Shown: positions 8,711-17,578, numbered from the stretch's first letter. The stretch: DNA of 64,000 bases from Fimousia sp036311565 (GCA_036311565.1 JAXJPR010000037.1:1-64000); one strand, 5' to 3'. Made by a program: numbers and translations. The notes: generated by a model not told the origin, from the letters alone.

Positions 8711-9204
8711 GAATTGTGGTGCTTTGTTCACTGGCGGGAATTTACGCAGGAGGAATCGGAAAGAAAAAGATTCTCTTTTTTTTAGAATTTAAAAGGGTAC
8801 TGACACTTTTAAAAGGGGAGATCCGTTATGGAATGACACCGATTGGAGAAGCTTGTCTTCATGTTTCGGAAAAAACAGAGAAGGAGCTAAAAGAATTTTT
8901 AGTAAAGGTTGGGCAGCAGACAAAAGAAAAAAAGGAAGATAGCTTTGAAAAGATATGGAAAGAAGCATGCGCTACGACACTCCCTAAAGGATATTTTACA
9001 CAAGGGGAATGGAAGCAGGTATTAACATTAGGATCTGCCGTTGGTTATCTGGATGTGCCGATGCAGCTTCGCGCGTTCGATCTGCTTTTGGAGCAGATGG
9101 AACACGGATTGGATAGTGCACGGAAAAAACAGGAGAAAGACGGTAAACTTTATCAGACCCTTGGAATCGGTGTCGGACTTATGCTAGCAATTGTATTGAT
9201 CTAG
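8689..9204 (+). CDS. spoIIIAB: Stage III sporulation protein AB
   Basis: A 171-residue protein with one hydrophobic helix at each end (residues about 3-20 and 155-171), similar in layout to type II secretion GspF-like pieces. It is the second gene of the eight-gene spoIIIA operon and probably a membrane platform for the SpoIIIAA ATPase. AAAGGAG sits 6 bases before the ATG, inside the end of spoIIIAA, so the two are likely translationally coupled. Only 24 bp separate it from the next start. Confidence 0.9.
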   Translation: MHYIGIIGIVVLCSLAGIYAGGIGKKKILFFLEFKRVLTLLKGEIRYGMTPIGEACLHVSEKTEKELKEFLVKVGQQTKEKKEDSFEKIWKEACATTLPKGYFTQGEWKQVLTLGSAVGYLDVPMQLRAFDLLLEQMEHGLDSARKKQEKDGKLYQTLGIGVGLMLAIVLI

Positions 9205-9228
9205 GGAGTTTTGCCAGGAGGGATATAC

Positions 9229-9426
9229 GTGACTATTCAATTAATCTTTAAAATAGCAGCAGTGGGAATTATGGTATCGATTATTATGCAGGTACTAAAA
9301 CATTCAGGGAGAGATGAACAGGCATTTTTGATCAGTCTGGTAGGACTGATTTTAGTGCTTTCCTGGGTAATTCCATACATATATGAATTGTTTGAAAGTA
9401 TTGAAAAACTCTTTTCGGTGGTGTAA
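9229..9426 (+). CDS. spoIIIAC: Stage III sporulation protein AC
   Basis: A 65-residue protein with two transmembrane helices, the normal size for SpoIIIAC. GTG 9229 is chosen because CCAGGAGGG lies 6-8 bases upstream; a TTG at 9211 in the same frame would place that ribosome site inside the gene. It is a small membrane component of the SpoIIIA feeding-tube channel. The next gene begins 2 bp after its stop. Confidence 0.9.
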   Translation: MTIQLIFKIAAVGIMVSIIMQVLKHSGRDEQAFLISLVGLILVLSWVIPYIYELFESIEKLFSVV

Positions 9427-9428
9427 AA

Positions 9429-9812
9429 ATGATAAAAATTGTATTAACAGGAGTAATCACAGCAGTTTTGGTCCTGATACTAAAAGAACAGCAAAAAGGT
9501 ATTTCAGCTGTGGTATTAATGGCAGGGAGTCTTGCCATACTTCTCTTTTGTATGGAATATTTGGAAACGATACTGGAATTATTTGATAGCATCAGTGATA
9601 TGATGAAAGTAGATAAAATCTATATAAAAATTTTGCTAAAGATTATTGGTATCTCCTATATTTGCCAGTTTGCCAGTGAAATCTGTAAGGATTTGGGCAG
9701 TCAGACGGTTGGAAAGCAAATTGAGATGGCGGGCAAGCTTTCAGTCCTGGTTGTCAGCATTCCTGTAATACAAGGTCTTTTGGATACAATGAAAGAATTA
9801 TTAGCTTTATGA
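9429..9812 (+). CDS. spoIIIAD: Stage III sporulation protein AD
   Basis: A 127-residue integral membrane protein with three or four helices and the family segment IGISYICQFASEICKDLG. It is related to SpoIIIAC and is part of the SpoIIIA membrane complex. The stop overlaps the start of spoIIIAE by 4 bp (ATGA), indicating coupled translation. Confidence 0.92.
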   Translation: MIKIVLTGVITAVLVLILKEQQKGISAVVLMAGSLAILLFCMEYLETILELFDSISDMMKVDKIYIKILLKIIGISYICQFASEICKDLGSQTVGKQIEMAGKLSVLVVSIPVIQGLLDTMKELLAL

Positions 9813-10921
9813 AAAAATGGATTGTAATCTTAGCAGTAAGTTTCGTCATGGTTTGTTGTACAAATGTTCATGGGGCATCCGATGTGTCACTGGATGATTT
9901 GGAAAAAGAAGCGAAAGAACAATTAGAGTCTGGATTTTCTATAAAGGAAATGGTCCAGGCTCTGGAAGAAGGAAATCTGTGGGAAATTATACAAGAAGGG
10001 GCAAAAGAGGAAATAAAAGCAGCATTTCAAGAAGAAAAAGAATTGCGGGAATTATTTGTCCAGATGCTGTTGATTGGATTTATGATGGCGATATTTAGTA
10101 ACTTTTCGAAAGCGTTTGTAGAACAATATGTAGGAACAACGGGGTTTTATATCGCCTATATGATGATCTGTGGCTTGATGATCCGCCAGTTTTTAATTAT
10201 GTTTGAAATCGTTCAGGAGACCACGGAAAGCATTTTAGTTTTTGTAAAAGTACTGATTCCAACGTATAGTCTTGTTTTAGTTTCAGTAAGTGGGTTGACC
10301 ACTTCTGTGGCGACGTATGAATTGTTCTTTTTTTTAATTGCAGCCGTGCAATGGGGAATTATGGAAATTATTTTGCCATGTATTAAAGTAGATATGATTT
10401 TAAAGTTATTAAATTTTTTAAGCGATGAAGAGTTGTTTACAGGAGTTATTGAACTGTTAGAAAGTTTCATCAAATTGCTTTTGAAGGGAGCGATTATGGT
10501 CGTACTGTTATTTAATATTTTTCAGTCTATGCTTTTACCAGCTATAGATTCTGTAAAGAGTAATGTCATTCAAAAAGGACTAGGATTTTTGCCTGGCATG
10601 GGACAAGTACTTGGAATGGTGGCAAATACTGCGATTGGTTCTGGTATTATTTTAAAAAATGCCATTGGCGTTGCGGGGATGGTAGTTATTTGTCTCATTG
10701 CATTGATACCAATTTTAAAAATCTTAATTTATATTGGCAGTTTCCTTCTAGCAGGTGCATTGCTACAGCCAGTAACCGATAAAAGGCTTTATCGTGCATT
10801 AAAAGGAGTGGCAGAAAGTGGAAAACTATTACTGCAATCGGTTCTGACATCAGTTGTATTATTTTTGCTTACCCTGGCGATTGTATCCGCAACCACAAAT
10901 ATGAATTATTATGTAGGGTAA
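9809..10921 (+). CDS. spoIIIAE: Stage III sporulation protein AE
   Basis: A 370-residue protein with an N-terminal signal-like segment (about 4-22), a charged extracytoplasmic region rich in Glu/Lys (about 28-75), and then seven or eight transmembrane helices. FLPGMGQVLGM and the C-terminal ALLQPVTDKRLYRAL are family-typical. It is the largest membrane subunit of the SpoIIIA complex. Length matches the family (about 380-400). Confidence 0.94.
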   Translation: MKKWIVILAVSFVMVCCTNVHGASDVSLDDLEKEAKEQLESGFSIKEMVQALEEGNLWEIIQEGAKEEIKAAFQEEKELRELFVQMLLIGFMMAIFSNFSKAFVEQYVGTTGFYIAYMMICGLMIRQFLIMFEIVQETTESILVFVKVLIPTYSLVLVSVSGLTTSVATYELFFFLIAAVQWGIMEIILPCIKVDMILKLLNFLSDEELFTGVIELLESFIKLLLKGAIMVVLLFNIFQSMLLPAIDSVKSNVIQKGLGFLPGMGQVLGMVANTAIGSGIILKNAIGVAGMVVICLIALIPILKILIYIGSFLLAGALLQPVTDKRLYRALKGVAESGKLLLQSVLTSVVLFLLTLAIVSATTNMNYYVG

Positions 10922-10925
10922 TTAC

Positions 10926-11375
10926 ATGGAAGTATTTCAAAAATGTATTATTTTTTTTATTTTATTGACACTTTTACAAGAGCTGGTGCCGGAAGGCACA
11001 TTTAAAAAACATATGAAACTGATGGGTGGATTCATCTTTCTTTTGCTGTTTTTCCAAATGGCATTTGGCATGGAAAAGCTATTGCCTTCGTTGTATAAGA
11101 ATTATTATAAGAGAATTTCGGAAAGCATTGTGCAAGAAAAGGAAAAATCTGCATTAGTAGAAGAATATGAAGAACAGACAGAAGAGCAAATAGAAAATTA
11201 TCTGGAAGAAAATGGATATCAGATAAAAAAGGTTCAGGTCGGACTGGAAGATAATCAATTATCGGAGGTGGAAGTAAAACTGGAAAGAGGAGACGAATAT
11301 GATGAAATTCAGGTGAAAAAGAAGCTGTCCGACGTCTATTCTCTGGAAGAATCTCATATAAATGTAGAATCATAG
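10926..11375 (+). CDS. spoIIIAF: Stage III sporulation protein AF
   Basis: A 149-residue protein with two N-terminal helices (about 5-20 and 32-50) and a Glu/Lys-rich soluble domain that resembles the ring-building fold of other SpoIIIA proteins. It starts 4 bp after spoIIIAE. The soluble part is expected to face the intermembrane space around the engulfed forespore. Confidence 0.9.
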   Translation: MEVFQKCIIFFILLTLLQELVPEGTFKKHMKLMGGFIFLLLFFQMAFGMEKLLPSLYKNYYKRISESIVQEKEKSALVEEYEEQTEEQIENYLEENGYQIKKVQVGLEDNQLSEVEVKLERGDEYDEIQVKKKLSDVYSLEESHINVES

Positions 11376-11379
11376 GTGA

Positions 11380-11919
11380 ATGATCATGAAAGCATTACTG
11401 GAGCAAATTGGAATTCAAAAAGGAATTATTTTATTAGCGGCAGGAATATTTCTCATTATACTTAGTTTTCCCAATACCCAAAAGGATGAATCTGAGCAGA
11501 CAGATTCTAGCGAAGAGCAGTCAGAAGAGGATGCTTCTGTAGAGTTATTGGAACAAAGGTTAGTAAAAATCTTATCCAAAGTAGATGGTGTTGGGTCAGT
11601 CAAGGTGATGATTACATTAAAATCTTCAAAAGAAACTGTGGTAAACAAAGATACTCCATATGAAGAAGAAGAGGAAAAAGATGGAAACAGTACAAAAAAG
11701 TCTGTCAGCAAACAGGAAGAAACCGTCCTAGTAGAGGAAAATGGAGAAAGTGTTCCCTATGTAGTAAAGGAATTAGAGCCTGAAATTGAAGGGGTGGTGG
11801 TAATTGCAAAGGGTGGAAATAGTGCCTCCGTACAGAAAAATATTACGGAAGCGGTGACAGCCTTATTTGATGTGCCGGCACATAAAGTAAAAGTATTGAA
11901 GATGGAGGATGATTCGTGA
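11380..11919 (+). CDS. spoIIIAG: Stage III sporulation protein AG
   Basis: A 179-residue protein with one N-terminal transmembrane helix (about 16-30), a Glu/Ser-rich linker, and a ring-building domain (LEQRLVKILSKVDGVGSVKVM ... GVVVIAKGGNSASVQ ... VTALFDVPAHKVKVLKM). SpoIIIAG forms a large ring in the channel. The start may be 11380 or the ATG two codons later; both are served by the same AGGTGA site. It overlaps spoIIIAH by 4 bp. Confidence 0.93.
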   Translation: MIMKALLEQIGIQKGIILLAAGIFLIILSFPNTQKDESEQTDSSEEQSEEDASVELLEQRLVKILSKVDGVGSVKVMITLKSSKETVVNKDTPYEEEEEKDGNSTKKSVSKQEETVLVEENGESVPYVVKELEPEIEGVVVIAKGGNSASVQKNITEAVTALFDVPAHKVKVLKMEDDS

Positions 11920-12479
11920 AAATTTTAAAAAAATGGAAAAAAAGAAATCAATTTATGATTGCATTTCTGGCAGTTTTAATTGCAGCTGCAGGATATGTCA
12001 ATTATTCAGGTTTTGAAATGGAAACGAAAGAAGCATCCAGTGATCAAGCCGAAAATGTAAGCGGCAAAGTTGAGGATGATGATACACCAGTAGGGGAAGC
12101 TGTGCTTACATCAGCAGACGTTTCCAATTATGTGGCACAGGCAAAACTGAACCGGGAACAGACCCATGGAAAGGCCAAGGAAAATCTTCAGGAAATTATA
12201 TCCAATGAAAATCTAAGCGAGGATGCTAAGGCAGCAGCAGTAGAAAAAATGACAGTACTTAGTGAGAATCTGGAAAAAGAAGTGGCAGCAGAGGAACTCT
12301 TAGGGGCAAAAGGGTTTTTAAATAGCATTGTTAGTATTGATGAAGATAACACTGATGTAATTATTCAGCAAAAAGAAGTGTCTAAAATTGAAAAAGCGCA
12401 AATTGAAGATATTGTGACAAGAAAAACGGGATGTGAAGTAGAAGATATTGTAATTACAAGCATGAAAACAGATGATTAA
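11916..12479 (+). CDS. spoIIIAH: Stage III sporulation protein AH
   Basis: A 187-residue protein with a basic N-terminus, one transmembrane helix (about 13-28), a disordered acidic linker, and a YscJ/FliF-like domain (about 65-185) that in Bacillus binds forespore SpoIIQ across the intermembrane space. It closes the operon. No terminator hairpin with a T run directly follows; instead a new promoter starts within 10 bp. Confidence 0.93.
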   Translation: MKILKKWKKRNQFMIAFLAVLIAAAGYVNYSGFEMETKEASSDQAENVSGKVEDDDTPVGEAVLTSADVSNYVAQAKLNREQTHGKAKENLQEIISNENLSEDAKAAAVEKMTVLSENLEKEVAAEELLGAKGFLNSIVSIDEDNTDVIIQQKEVSKIEKAQIEDIVTRKTGCEVEDIVITSMKTDD

Positions 12480-12485
12480 AACTCT

Positions 12486-12586
12486 TTGCAAAAGATAATA
12501 TGTTTGGTATAATAAACTCAGTATGATGGCATTCGTTTCCGCTATCGAAGGGGTCACAGTGATTTTTTTGATGCCATTATGCTGAG
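12486..12586 (+). promoter_or_regulatory. Promoter and long 5'-terminal stem-loop ahead of the Asp23 gene
   Basis: TTGCAA (12486-12491), a 16-bp spacer and TATAAT (12508-12513) preceded by TGG give a strong extended -10 promoter. Transcription should begin near 12519-12520. From 12517 the sequence CTCAGTATGATGGCAT pairs over 16 positions (two G-U) with ATGCCATTATGCTGAG at 12571-12586, closing a 38-base loop that holds a T7 run. The RNA would thus begin with a long stem-loop 32 bases before the start codon. Confidence 0.6.
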
Positions 12587-12617
12587 TGTACACAGAGAAA
12601 TACTAGGAGGCAAGACT

Positions 12618-12995
12618 ATGGAATATAAAAATGGATATAATGTAAATAAGAACAGTGCAATTGGGGAAGTTAAAATCGCAGATGATGTAATTGCAATTAT
12701 TGCAGCATTAGCAGCAACAGAAGTAAAAGGTGTTGCAAAGATGTGTGGTAATATTACCAATGAACTGGTATCTAAACTTGGAATGCAGAGATTATCCAAA
12801 GGTGTGAAGGTTACAGTGGGAGAAGATTCGGTAAATGTTGATTTAGCATTAGAACTTGATTATGGTGTGAATATTCCAGTAGTTTCTGAAAAAGTCCAGG
12901 ATAAAGTGAAATCAGCAATTGAAACTATGACAGGGCTGACTGTGGCCGAAGTGAATGTCCGCATCGTTGGTGTTGCAATTGATGATGAAGAATAA
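12618..12995 (+). CDS. Asp23/Gls24 family envelope-stress protein
   Basis: A 125-residue Asp23-domain protein: GEVKIADDVIAIIAALAATEVKGV, then NVDLALELDYGVNIPVVSEKVQDKVKSAIE and a C-terminal VNVRIVGVAI. These proteins associate with the membrane or cell wall stress response in Firmicutes; biochemical activity is not defined. In Clostridia the gene typically precedes nusB, as here. AGGAGG lies 9 bases before the ATG at 12618. Its leader can form the stem described separately. Expression is probably separate from spoIIIA. Confidence 0.92.
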   Translation: MEYKNGYNVNKNSAIGEVKIADDVIAIIAALAATEVKGVAKMCGNITNELVSKLGMQRLSKGVKVTVGEDSVNVDLALELDYGVNIPVVSEKVQDKVKSAIETMTGLTVAEVNVRIVGVAIDDEE

Positions 12996-13106
12996 GATGG
13001 TGGCGGGACTGGCAACAGCCCCGCTGTTTACTTGCCTAAAGGTGAAAAACACTGTCTTTATATGGACAGAGTCTCTGAAAAAATAATGATAAAGAGGATA
13101 GAACGA

Positions 13107-13502
13107 ATGAAAAGAAGTGAATTACGAGAACATATTTTCCGAATGATTTTTCAAGTGGAATTTTTAGAAGAGGCAGAGCGTAAAGAACAAATCGGTTTAT
13201 ATTTGGATGCATTAAAAGATGCTTCTAATAGAGAACGAACATATATGCAAAGCAAAACAAGCCGTATTTTTGACATGATGGATGAAATTGATGATACAAT
13301 TTCAGAAATTTCTACAGGTTGGAAGTTAAATCGTCTTGGGAAGGCAGAATTAGCCATTTTAAGATTGGCAGTGTATGAGATCCTTCATGATGAGGACATT
13401 CCAAATGGCGTAGCGATTAATGAAGCAGTTGAATTGGCAAAAAAATATGGAAGTGAGCAGTCACCAAAATTTGTCAATGGTGTACTGGCGAAATTAGTAT
13501 AA
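13107..13502 (+). CDS. nusB: Transcription antitermination factor NusB
   Basis: A 131-residue all-helical NusB. It pairs with NusE (S10) on boxA RNA in rRNA antitermination. Family marks are the N-terminal RSELREHIFRMIFQVEF, NRLGKAELAILRLAVYEIL and the C-terminal INEAVELAKKYGSEQSPKFVNGVL. ATG 13107 follows GAGGATAGAACGA; upstream in-frame starts give a non-conserved extension. The 111-bp gap before it carries a GC-rich hairpin (about 12999-13023) with no T run. Confidence 0.95.
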   Translation: MKRSELREHIFRMIFQVEFLEEAERKEQIGLYLDALKDASNRERTYMQSKTSRIFDMMDEIDDTISEISTGWKLNRLGKAELAILRLAVYEILHDEDIPNGVAINEAVELAKKYGSEQSPKFVNGVLAKLV

Positions 13503-13509
13503 ATAGAGT

Positions 13510-14715
13510 ATGAACAGAGTTTATTCTGTCTCTCAGATTAATGCTTATATCAGACGCATGTTTACTAGTGATTATGCCTTGAACCATATTTACATTAAGG
13601 GGGAAGTATCCAATTGTAAATACCATTCTTCAGGGCATATTTATTTTTCTATCAAAGATGCAAAAAGTACATTATCGTGTATTATGTTTGCCAATGCGAA
13701 AAAAACAGGATTAAAATTCCGAATGCATGATGGACAGACAGTTGTGGTAGGCGGAAATATTAATGTTTTTGAGCGGGATGGATCTTATCAGCTCTATGCA
13801 TCTGAAATTATTTTAGATGGTATTGGTGTTTTATATGAAGAATATGAACGTCTGAAGATGAAGCTGTATGAAGAGGGACTATTTGATCATGAAAGAAAAA
13901 AATCAATACCGAAAAATCCGAAGAAAGTCGGAATCGTAACAGCAAAAACAGGTGCTGCGATTCAGGATATTGTAAGTATTGCAAAACGAAGAAATCCATT
14001 TATACAATTAATCTTATATCCTGCCAAGGTACAGGGGGAAGGTGCAGGATTATCGATTGCCAAAGGAATTCAGATTTTAGATGGCATAGGAGTAGATACC
14101 ATTATTATTGGGCGAGGCGGTGGATCGATAGAAGATTTATGGGGATTTAATGAAGAAGTGGTAGCAAGAGCTATTTATGCAGCGAAAACCCCCATTATAT
14201 CAGGAACCGGTCATGAGACCGATACTACCATTGCTGATTACGCTGCTGATTTACGGGCAGCAACGCCGTCAGCGGCCAGCGAGCTGGCCATACCAGATAT
14301 TCGGGAATTCTTAGGAACTGTAGATGGGTATCATTTTCAAATCCAACAATTGATGCAGCAAAAATTTGCGAATTATCAATACCGTCTGGATCAATATCAT
14401 ATGAAGATGAATCTGCTAAGTCCCAAAAATCAGTTAAAACAACAGATGATGAGGCTGGCTGGGATTCAGACAGGTCTGGAAAATGGAATGAAACAAAAAT
14501 ATGAAAGATATCAGCATAGATTACAGTTATATGTGCAGAAACTTCATGGATTATCTCCGTCAGCAAAACTGACAAGAGGATACGGGTATATTGTTAATCA
14601 AAATGGTGCTCCGCTGCTTTCTGTATCAGATACTAAGAATGGGGATGTGCTTACCATTTATCTTTCTGATGGCACGGTTATGGCAAAAGTTACAGGGAAA
14701 AAAGAAAATTCATAG
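13510..14715 (+). CDS. xseA: Exodeoxyribonuclease VII large subunit
   Basis: A 401-residue XseA. The N-terminal OB-fold (about 1-100: YSVSQINAYIRRMF, YIKGEVSNCKYHSSGHIYFSIKD) binds DNA; the central catalytic domain has GIVTAKTGAAIQDI, IIGRGGGSIEDLWGFNEE and GHETDTTIADYAADLRAATPS; a coiled coil follows. With XseB it degrades single-stranded DNA from both ends. It begins 7 bp after nusB and ends 14 bp before xseB, so it is one operon. Confidence 0.96.
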   Translation: MNRVYSVSQINAYIRRMFTSDYALNHIYIKGEVSNCKYHSSGHIYFSIKDAKSTLSCIMFANAKKTGLKFRMHDGQTVVVGGNINVFERDGSYQLYASEIILDGIGVLYEEYERLKMKLYEEGLFDHERKKSIPKNPKKVGIVTAKTGAAIQDIVSIAKRRNPFIQLILYPAKVQGEGAGLSIAKGIQILDGIGVDTIIIGRGGGSIEDLWGFNEEVVARAIYAAKTPIISGTGHETDTTIADYAADLRAATPSAASELAIPDIREFLGTVDGYHFQIQQLMQQKFANYQYRLDQYHMKMNLLSPKNQLKQQMMRLAGIQTGLENGMKQKYERYQHRLQLYVQKLHGLSPSAKLTRGYGYIVNQNGAPLLSVSDTKNGDVLTIYLSDGTVMAKVTGKKENS

Positions 14716-14729
14716 AGAAAGGAGCCTAT

Positions 14730-14945
14730 ATGCCGCGGAAAAAATTTACTGTAGAACAGGCATTTCTTGATTTGGATGTAATTATAGAAAAACTGGAGAA
14801 GGATGAAACGTCATTAAATGACGCACTGTCCTTATATACGGAAGGAATGAAACTGGTGAAAAAATGCCAGGATTCATTAGATATGGTAGAAAAAGAATTA
14901 ATGATCTTAGAAGAAGATCAGAATGCCGATACTTACGGCAAATAA
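14730..14945 (+). CDS. xseB: Exodeoxyribonuclease VII small subunit
   Basis: A 71-residue helical hairpin protein of usual size for XseB (KKFTVEQAFLDLDVIIEKLE ... LNDALSLYTEGMKLVKKC). Several copies wrap the XseA coiled coil. AAAGGAG lies 6-7 bases before the ATG. The stop is followed after 23 bp by ispA. Confidence 0.94.
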   Translation: MPRKKFTVEQAFLDLDVIIEKLEKDETSLNDALSLYTEGMKLVKKCQDSLDMVEKELMILEEDQNADTYGK

Positions 14946-14968
14946 ATGAAGGACAAGGAGGAAGAAAC

Positions 14969-15856
14969 ATGACAATAAAAGAAGAAGTGGCTGTAAAGGC
15001 AAAAGAAATGGATGCTATCATTATGCCATTTATGCCAGATGTAATTGGCCCACAGAAAACAATCTTTGAAGCGATGGATTATACAATGAAAGCTGGAGGA
15101 AAGAGGATTCGTCCAATGTTGATGTACGAAACTTATAAAATGTTTGGTGGTACATCAAAAGTTGTGGAGCCATTTATGGCAGCAATTGAAATGATTCATA
15201 CTTATTCTTTGATTCATGATGATCTGCCTGCTTTGGATAACGATGATTACCGCAGAGGAAAGAAAACAGTACACATTGTTTTTGGGGAAGCAATGGCTGT
15301 TCTGGCTGGAGATGCATTATTAAACTATGCATTTGAAGTAGCAGCAAAATCTTTTGATTATGTGGATCATTTAGAGGATGCAGCAAGAGCGATGAAGATT
15401 CTTGCAAAGAAACCAGGAATATTTGGAATGATTGGTGGTCAGGTCGTAGATGTGGAGCTAGAAGGACAAGCTCTTACTTTAGATCAGATAGAATTTATCC
15501 ACAGAAAGAAAACCGCTGCTTTAATCGAAGCTTCTATGATGATAGGAGCGACTCTGGCAGGTGCTGGAGAAGGAGAAGTTCAGATGATGAAACGAATCGG
15601 ACGTAAAATTGGTTTGGCGTTTCAGATTCAGGATGATATTCTGGATGTGACCGGTGATGAACAGGAACTTGGAAAACCTGTGGGAAGTGATGAAAAAAAT
15701 CAGAAAACGACTTATGTTTCTTTGGTAGGATTAGAACAGGCAAAAGCAGAGGTGAAACGGCTGAGCGAAGATGCCATATCCCAGCTGCAATTATTTATTG
15801 GAGAAGAAGATTTTCTGATAGACCTAATTACATATCTAATTGACAGAGAAAAATAG
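14969..15856 (+). CDS. ispA: Polyprenyl (farnesyl/geranyl) diphosphate synthase
   Basis: A 295-residue trans-prenyltransferase. The first Asp-rich motif is DDLPALD near 84-90 (spacing DDx4D) and the second DDILD near 222-226; GGKRIRP near 43-49 binds diphosphate. It condenses IPP with DMAPP/GPP to make C15 (possibly C20) diphosphate for undecaprenyl carriers and other isoprenoids. AAGGAGGAAG precedes the ATG at 14969. The next gene in most Clostridial versions of this cluster is dxs; here it is tlyA. Confidence 0.94.
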   Translation: MTIKEEVAVKAKEMDAIIMPFMPDVIGPQKTIFEAMDYTMKAGGKRIRPMLMYETYKMFGGTSKVVEPFMAAIEMIHTYSLIHDDLPALDNDDYRRGKKTVHIVFGEAMAVLAGDALLNYAFEVAAKSFDYVDHLEDAARAMKILAKKPGIFGMIGGQVVDVELEGQALTLDQIEFIHRKKTAALIEASMMIGATLAGAGEGEVQMMKRIGRKIGLAFQIQDDILDVTGDEQELGKPVGSDEKNQKTTYVSLVGLEQAKAEVKRLSEDAISQLQLFIGEEDFLIDLITYLIDREK

Positions 15857-15886
15857 CAACAAAATTGACTCATTAGGAGGCAAAGG

Positions 15887-16690
15887 ATGAAAGAACGTTT
15901 AGATGTCATGCTCGTAAAACGAGGACTGGCTGAATCAAGAGAAAAGGCAAAAGCAGTCATTATGTCAGGAATCGTTTACGTAGAAGGACAAAAAGAAGAT
16001 AAGGCAGGAACTACATTTCCTGATACAGTTCAGATTGAAGTAAGGGGGAGTACACTTCGTTATGTCAGCCGTGGCGGCTTAAAATTGGAAAAAGCCATGG
16101 ACCAGTTCGGTGTGGAACTGAATGGAAAAGTTTGTATGGATTGTGGTGCATCCACCGGTGGATTTACGGATTGTATGCTGCAAAATGGTGCAGTCAAAGT
16201 ATATTCTGTAGATGTAGGACATGGACAGCTGGCATGGAAATTAAGAAATGATGACAGAGTTGTCTGTATGGAAAAAACAAATATGCGTTATGTAACAGCA
16301 GATGACATCGATGAATTAGCACAGTTCGTATCCATTGATGTTTCCTTTATCTCATTAAAGAAAATTCTTCCTGCCGTTCGCCGCATTTTGGTAACAGGTG
16401 GAGAAGTAGTGGCTCTGATCAAACCTCAGTTTGAAGCTGGAAGAGAAAAAGTGGGAAAAAAAGGTGTTGTCCGCGATAAGAAAGTTCATGAAGAAGTGAT
16501 TGAGATGATTACTGAGTTTGCAGCAGAAAACAATTTTAAGCTTCTTAATCTGGATTATTCTCCAATAAAAGGACCAGAAGGAAATATTGAATATTTACTG
16601 CATATGAGAAAACTGGAAGATGATACGCTTGATACAGAATATGACTTTGATATTCATCAGGTAGTAGAAAATTCTCATAAGTCATTATAA
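15887..16690 (+). CDS. tlyA: TlyA-family rRNA (cytidine-2'-O)-methyltransferase
   Basis: A 267-residue protein with an S4 RNA-binding domain (about 3-63: RLDVMLVKRGLAESREKAK ... GIVYVEG) and an FtsJ-like methyltransferase domain (about 83-245) with the SAM motif DCGASTGGFTDCML. In other bacteria TlyA 2'-O-methylates 16S/23S rRNA; the older label 'hemolysin A' is misleading. GGAGG precedes the ATG. It lies 30 bp after ispA, with no dxs between. Confidence 0.93.
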   Translation: MKERLDVMLVKRGLAESREKAKAVIMSGIVYVEGQKEDKAGTTFPDTVQIEVRGSTLRYVSRGGLKLEKAMDQFGVELNGKVCMDCGASTGGFTDCMLQNGAVKVYSVDVGHGQLAWKLRNDDRVVCMEKTNMRYVTADDIDELAQFVSIDVSFISLKKILPAVRRILVTGGEVVALIKPQFEAGREKVGKKGVVRDKKVHEEVIEMITEFAAENNFKLLNLDYSPIKGPEGNIEYLLHMRKLEDDTLDTEYDFDIHQVVENSHKSL

Positions 16691-16717
16691 TTTATAATGA
16701 GAGAAAAGAGGCTTGTT

Positions 16718-17566
16718 ATGAAACATTTTCTAGTAGCTACCAATCGTGATAAAGACGTTGATCTTAAACTTACGCATTTGATACAGGATTATCTGGAAAG
16801 ACATGGAGCAGATATCTTTGTTGTGCCGGATGTTTATCAGAAAGGAATCAATTCCAATTCCTTACCAGATAATATTGAATGTGCCATTGCTTTAGGAGGA
16901 GATGGTACGATCCTTCAGATGTCCAGGGGATTAAGAGGGAGTGATATTCCAGTTCTGGGAGTGAATCTTGGAAATCTTGGATTTCTTGCAGAAATAGATG
17001 TTAACGAAACAGAACATATGCTGGACTGTCTGTTAAAAGATGATTATCGAATTGAGAACAGAATGATGCTTCAAGGGCAGGTGATGCATCGTGGACAGGT
17101 TTCAGGACAGGAATTTGCATTGAATGATGTAGTCATTGGCAGAAGTGGTTTTTCCAGAATCATTTCTATGAATGTTTATGTAAATGGACATTTACTGGAT
17201 AACTATCATGCAGATGGAATTATTATAGCTACACCAACCGGTTCAACAGGATACAATTTATCAGCAGGAGGCCCAATTATTAATCCGGTTTCTAAAATGA
17301 TTGTGGTGACACCAATTTGTGCCCATGCAATACAGTCCAGAAGTATTATATTAGATAAAGATGATAAAATATCAATTGAGGTACAGCGGGTAAGGAAAAC
17401 CCAGTTAGAAGAAGCTTTTGCAACATTTGATGGACAAAAAGGAATTCAACTGTCTCCAGAGGATGTTGTCAACATAGAAATGGCACCCCAGTTTACCAAA
17501 CTGATTAAAATTACAGATCACAGTTTTTATGATATTTTAAAAAGAAAAATTGGAAAAATACGATAA
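16718..17566 (+). CDS. nadK: NAD kinase
   Basis: A 282-residue ATP-NAD kinase. GGDGT (in ALGGDGTILQM), NLGNLGFLAEID, the NE/DG motif of FALNDVVI and YHADGIIIATPTGSTGYNLSAGGPI are all intact. It makes NADP(H) from NAD. The start at 16718 follows AAGAGG; the ATG seven codons upstream lacks a ribosome site. The argR start lies 12 bp after its stop. Confidence 0.95.
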   Translation: MKHFLVATNRDKDVDLKLTHLIQDYLERHGADIFVVPDVYQKGINSNSLPDNIECAIALGGDGTILQMSRGLRGSDIPVLGVNLGNLGFLAEIDVNETEHMLDCLLKDDYRIENRMMLQGQVMHRGQVSGQEFALNDVVIGRSGFSRIISMNVYVNGHLLDNYHADGIIIATPTGSTGYNLSAGGPIINPVSKMIVVTPICAHAIQSRSIILDKDDKISIEVQRVRKTQLEEAFATFDGQKGIQLSPEDVVNIEMAPQFTKLIKITDHSFYDILKRKIGKIR

Positions 17567-17578
17567 GGAGGCGGATCT

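Noticed and set aside
11032..11373. Minus-strand open frame of 113 codons opposite spoIIIAF
   Set aside because: No ribosome site, and the plus-strand gene is conserved, with matching operon context.
12999..13023. GC-rich hairpin between the Asp23 gene and nusB taken as a terminator
   Set aside because: No T run follows and nusB lacks an obvious separate promoter, so termination is not supported.
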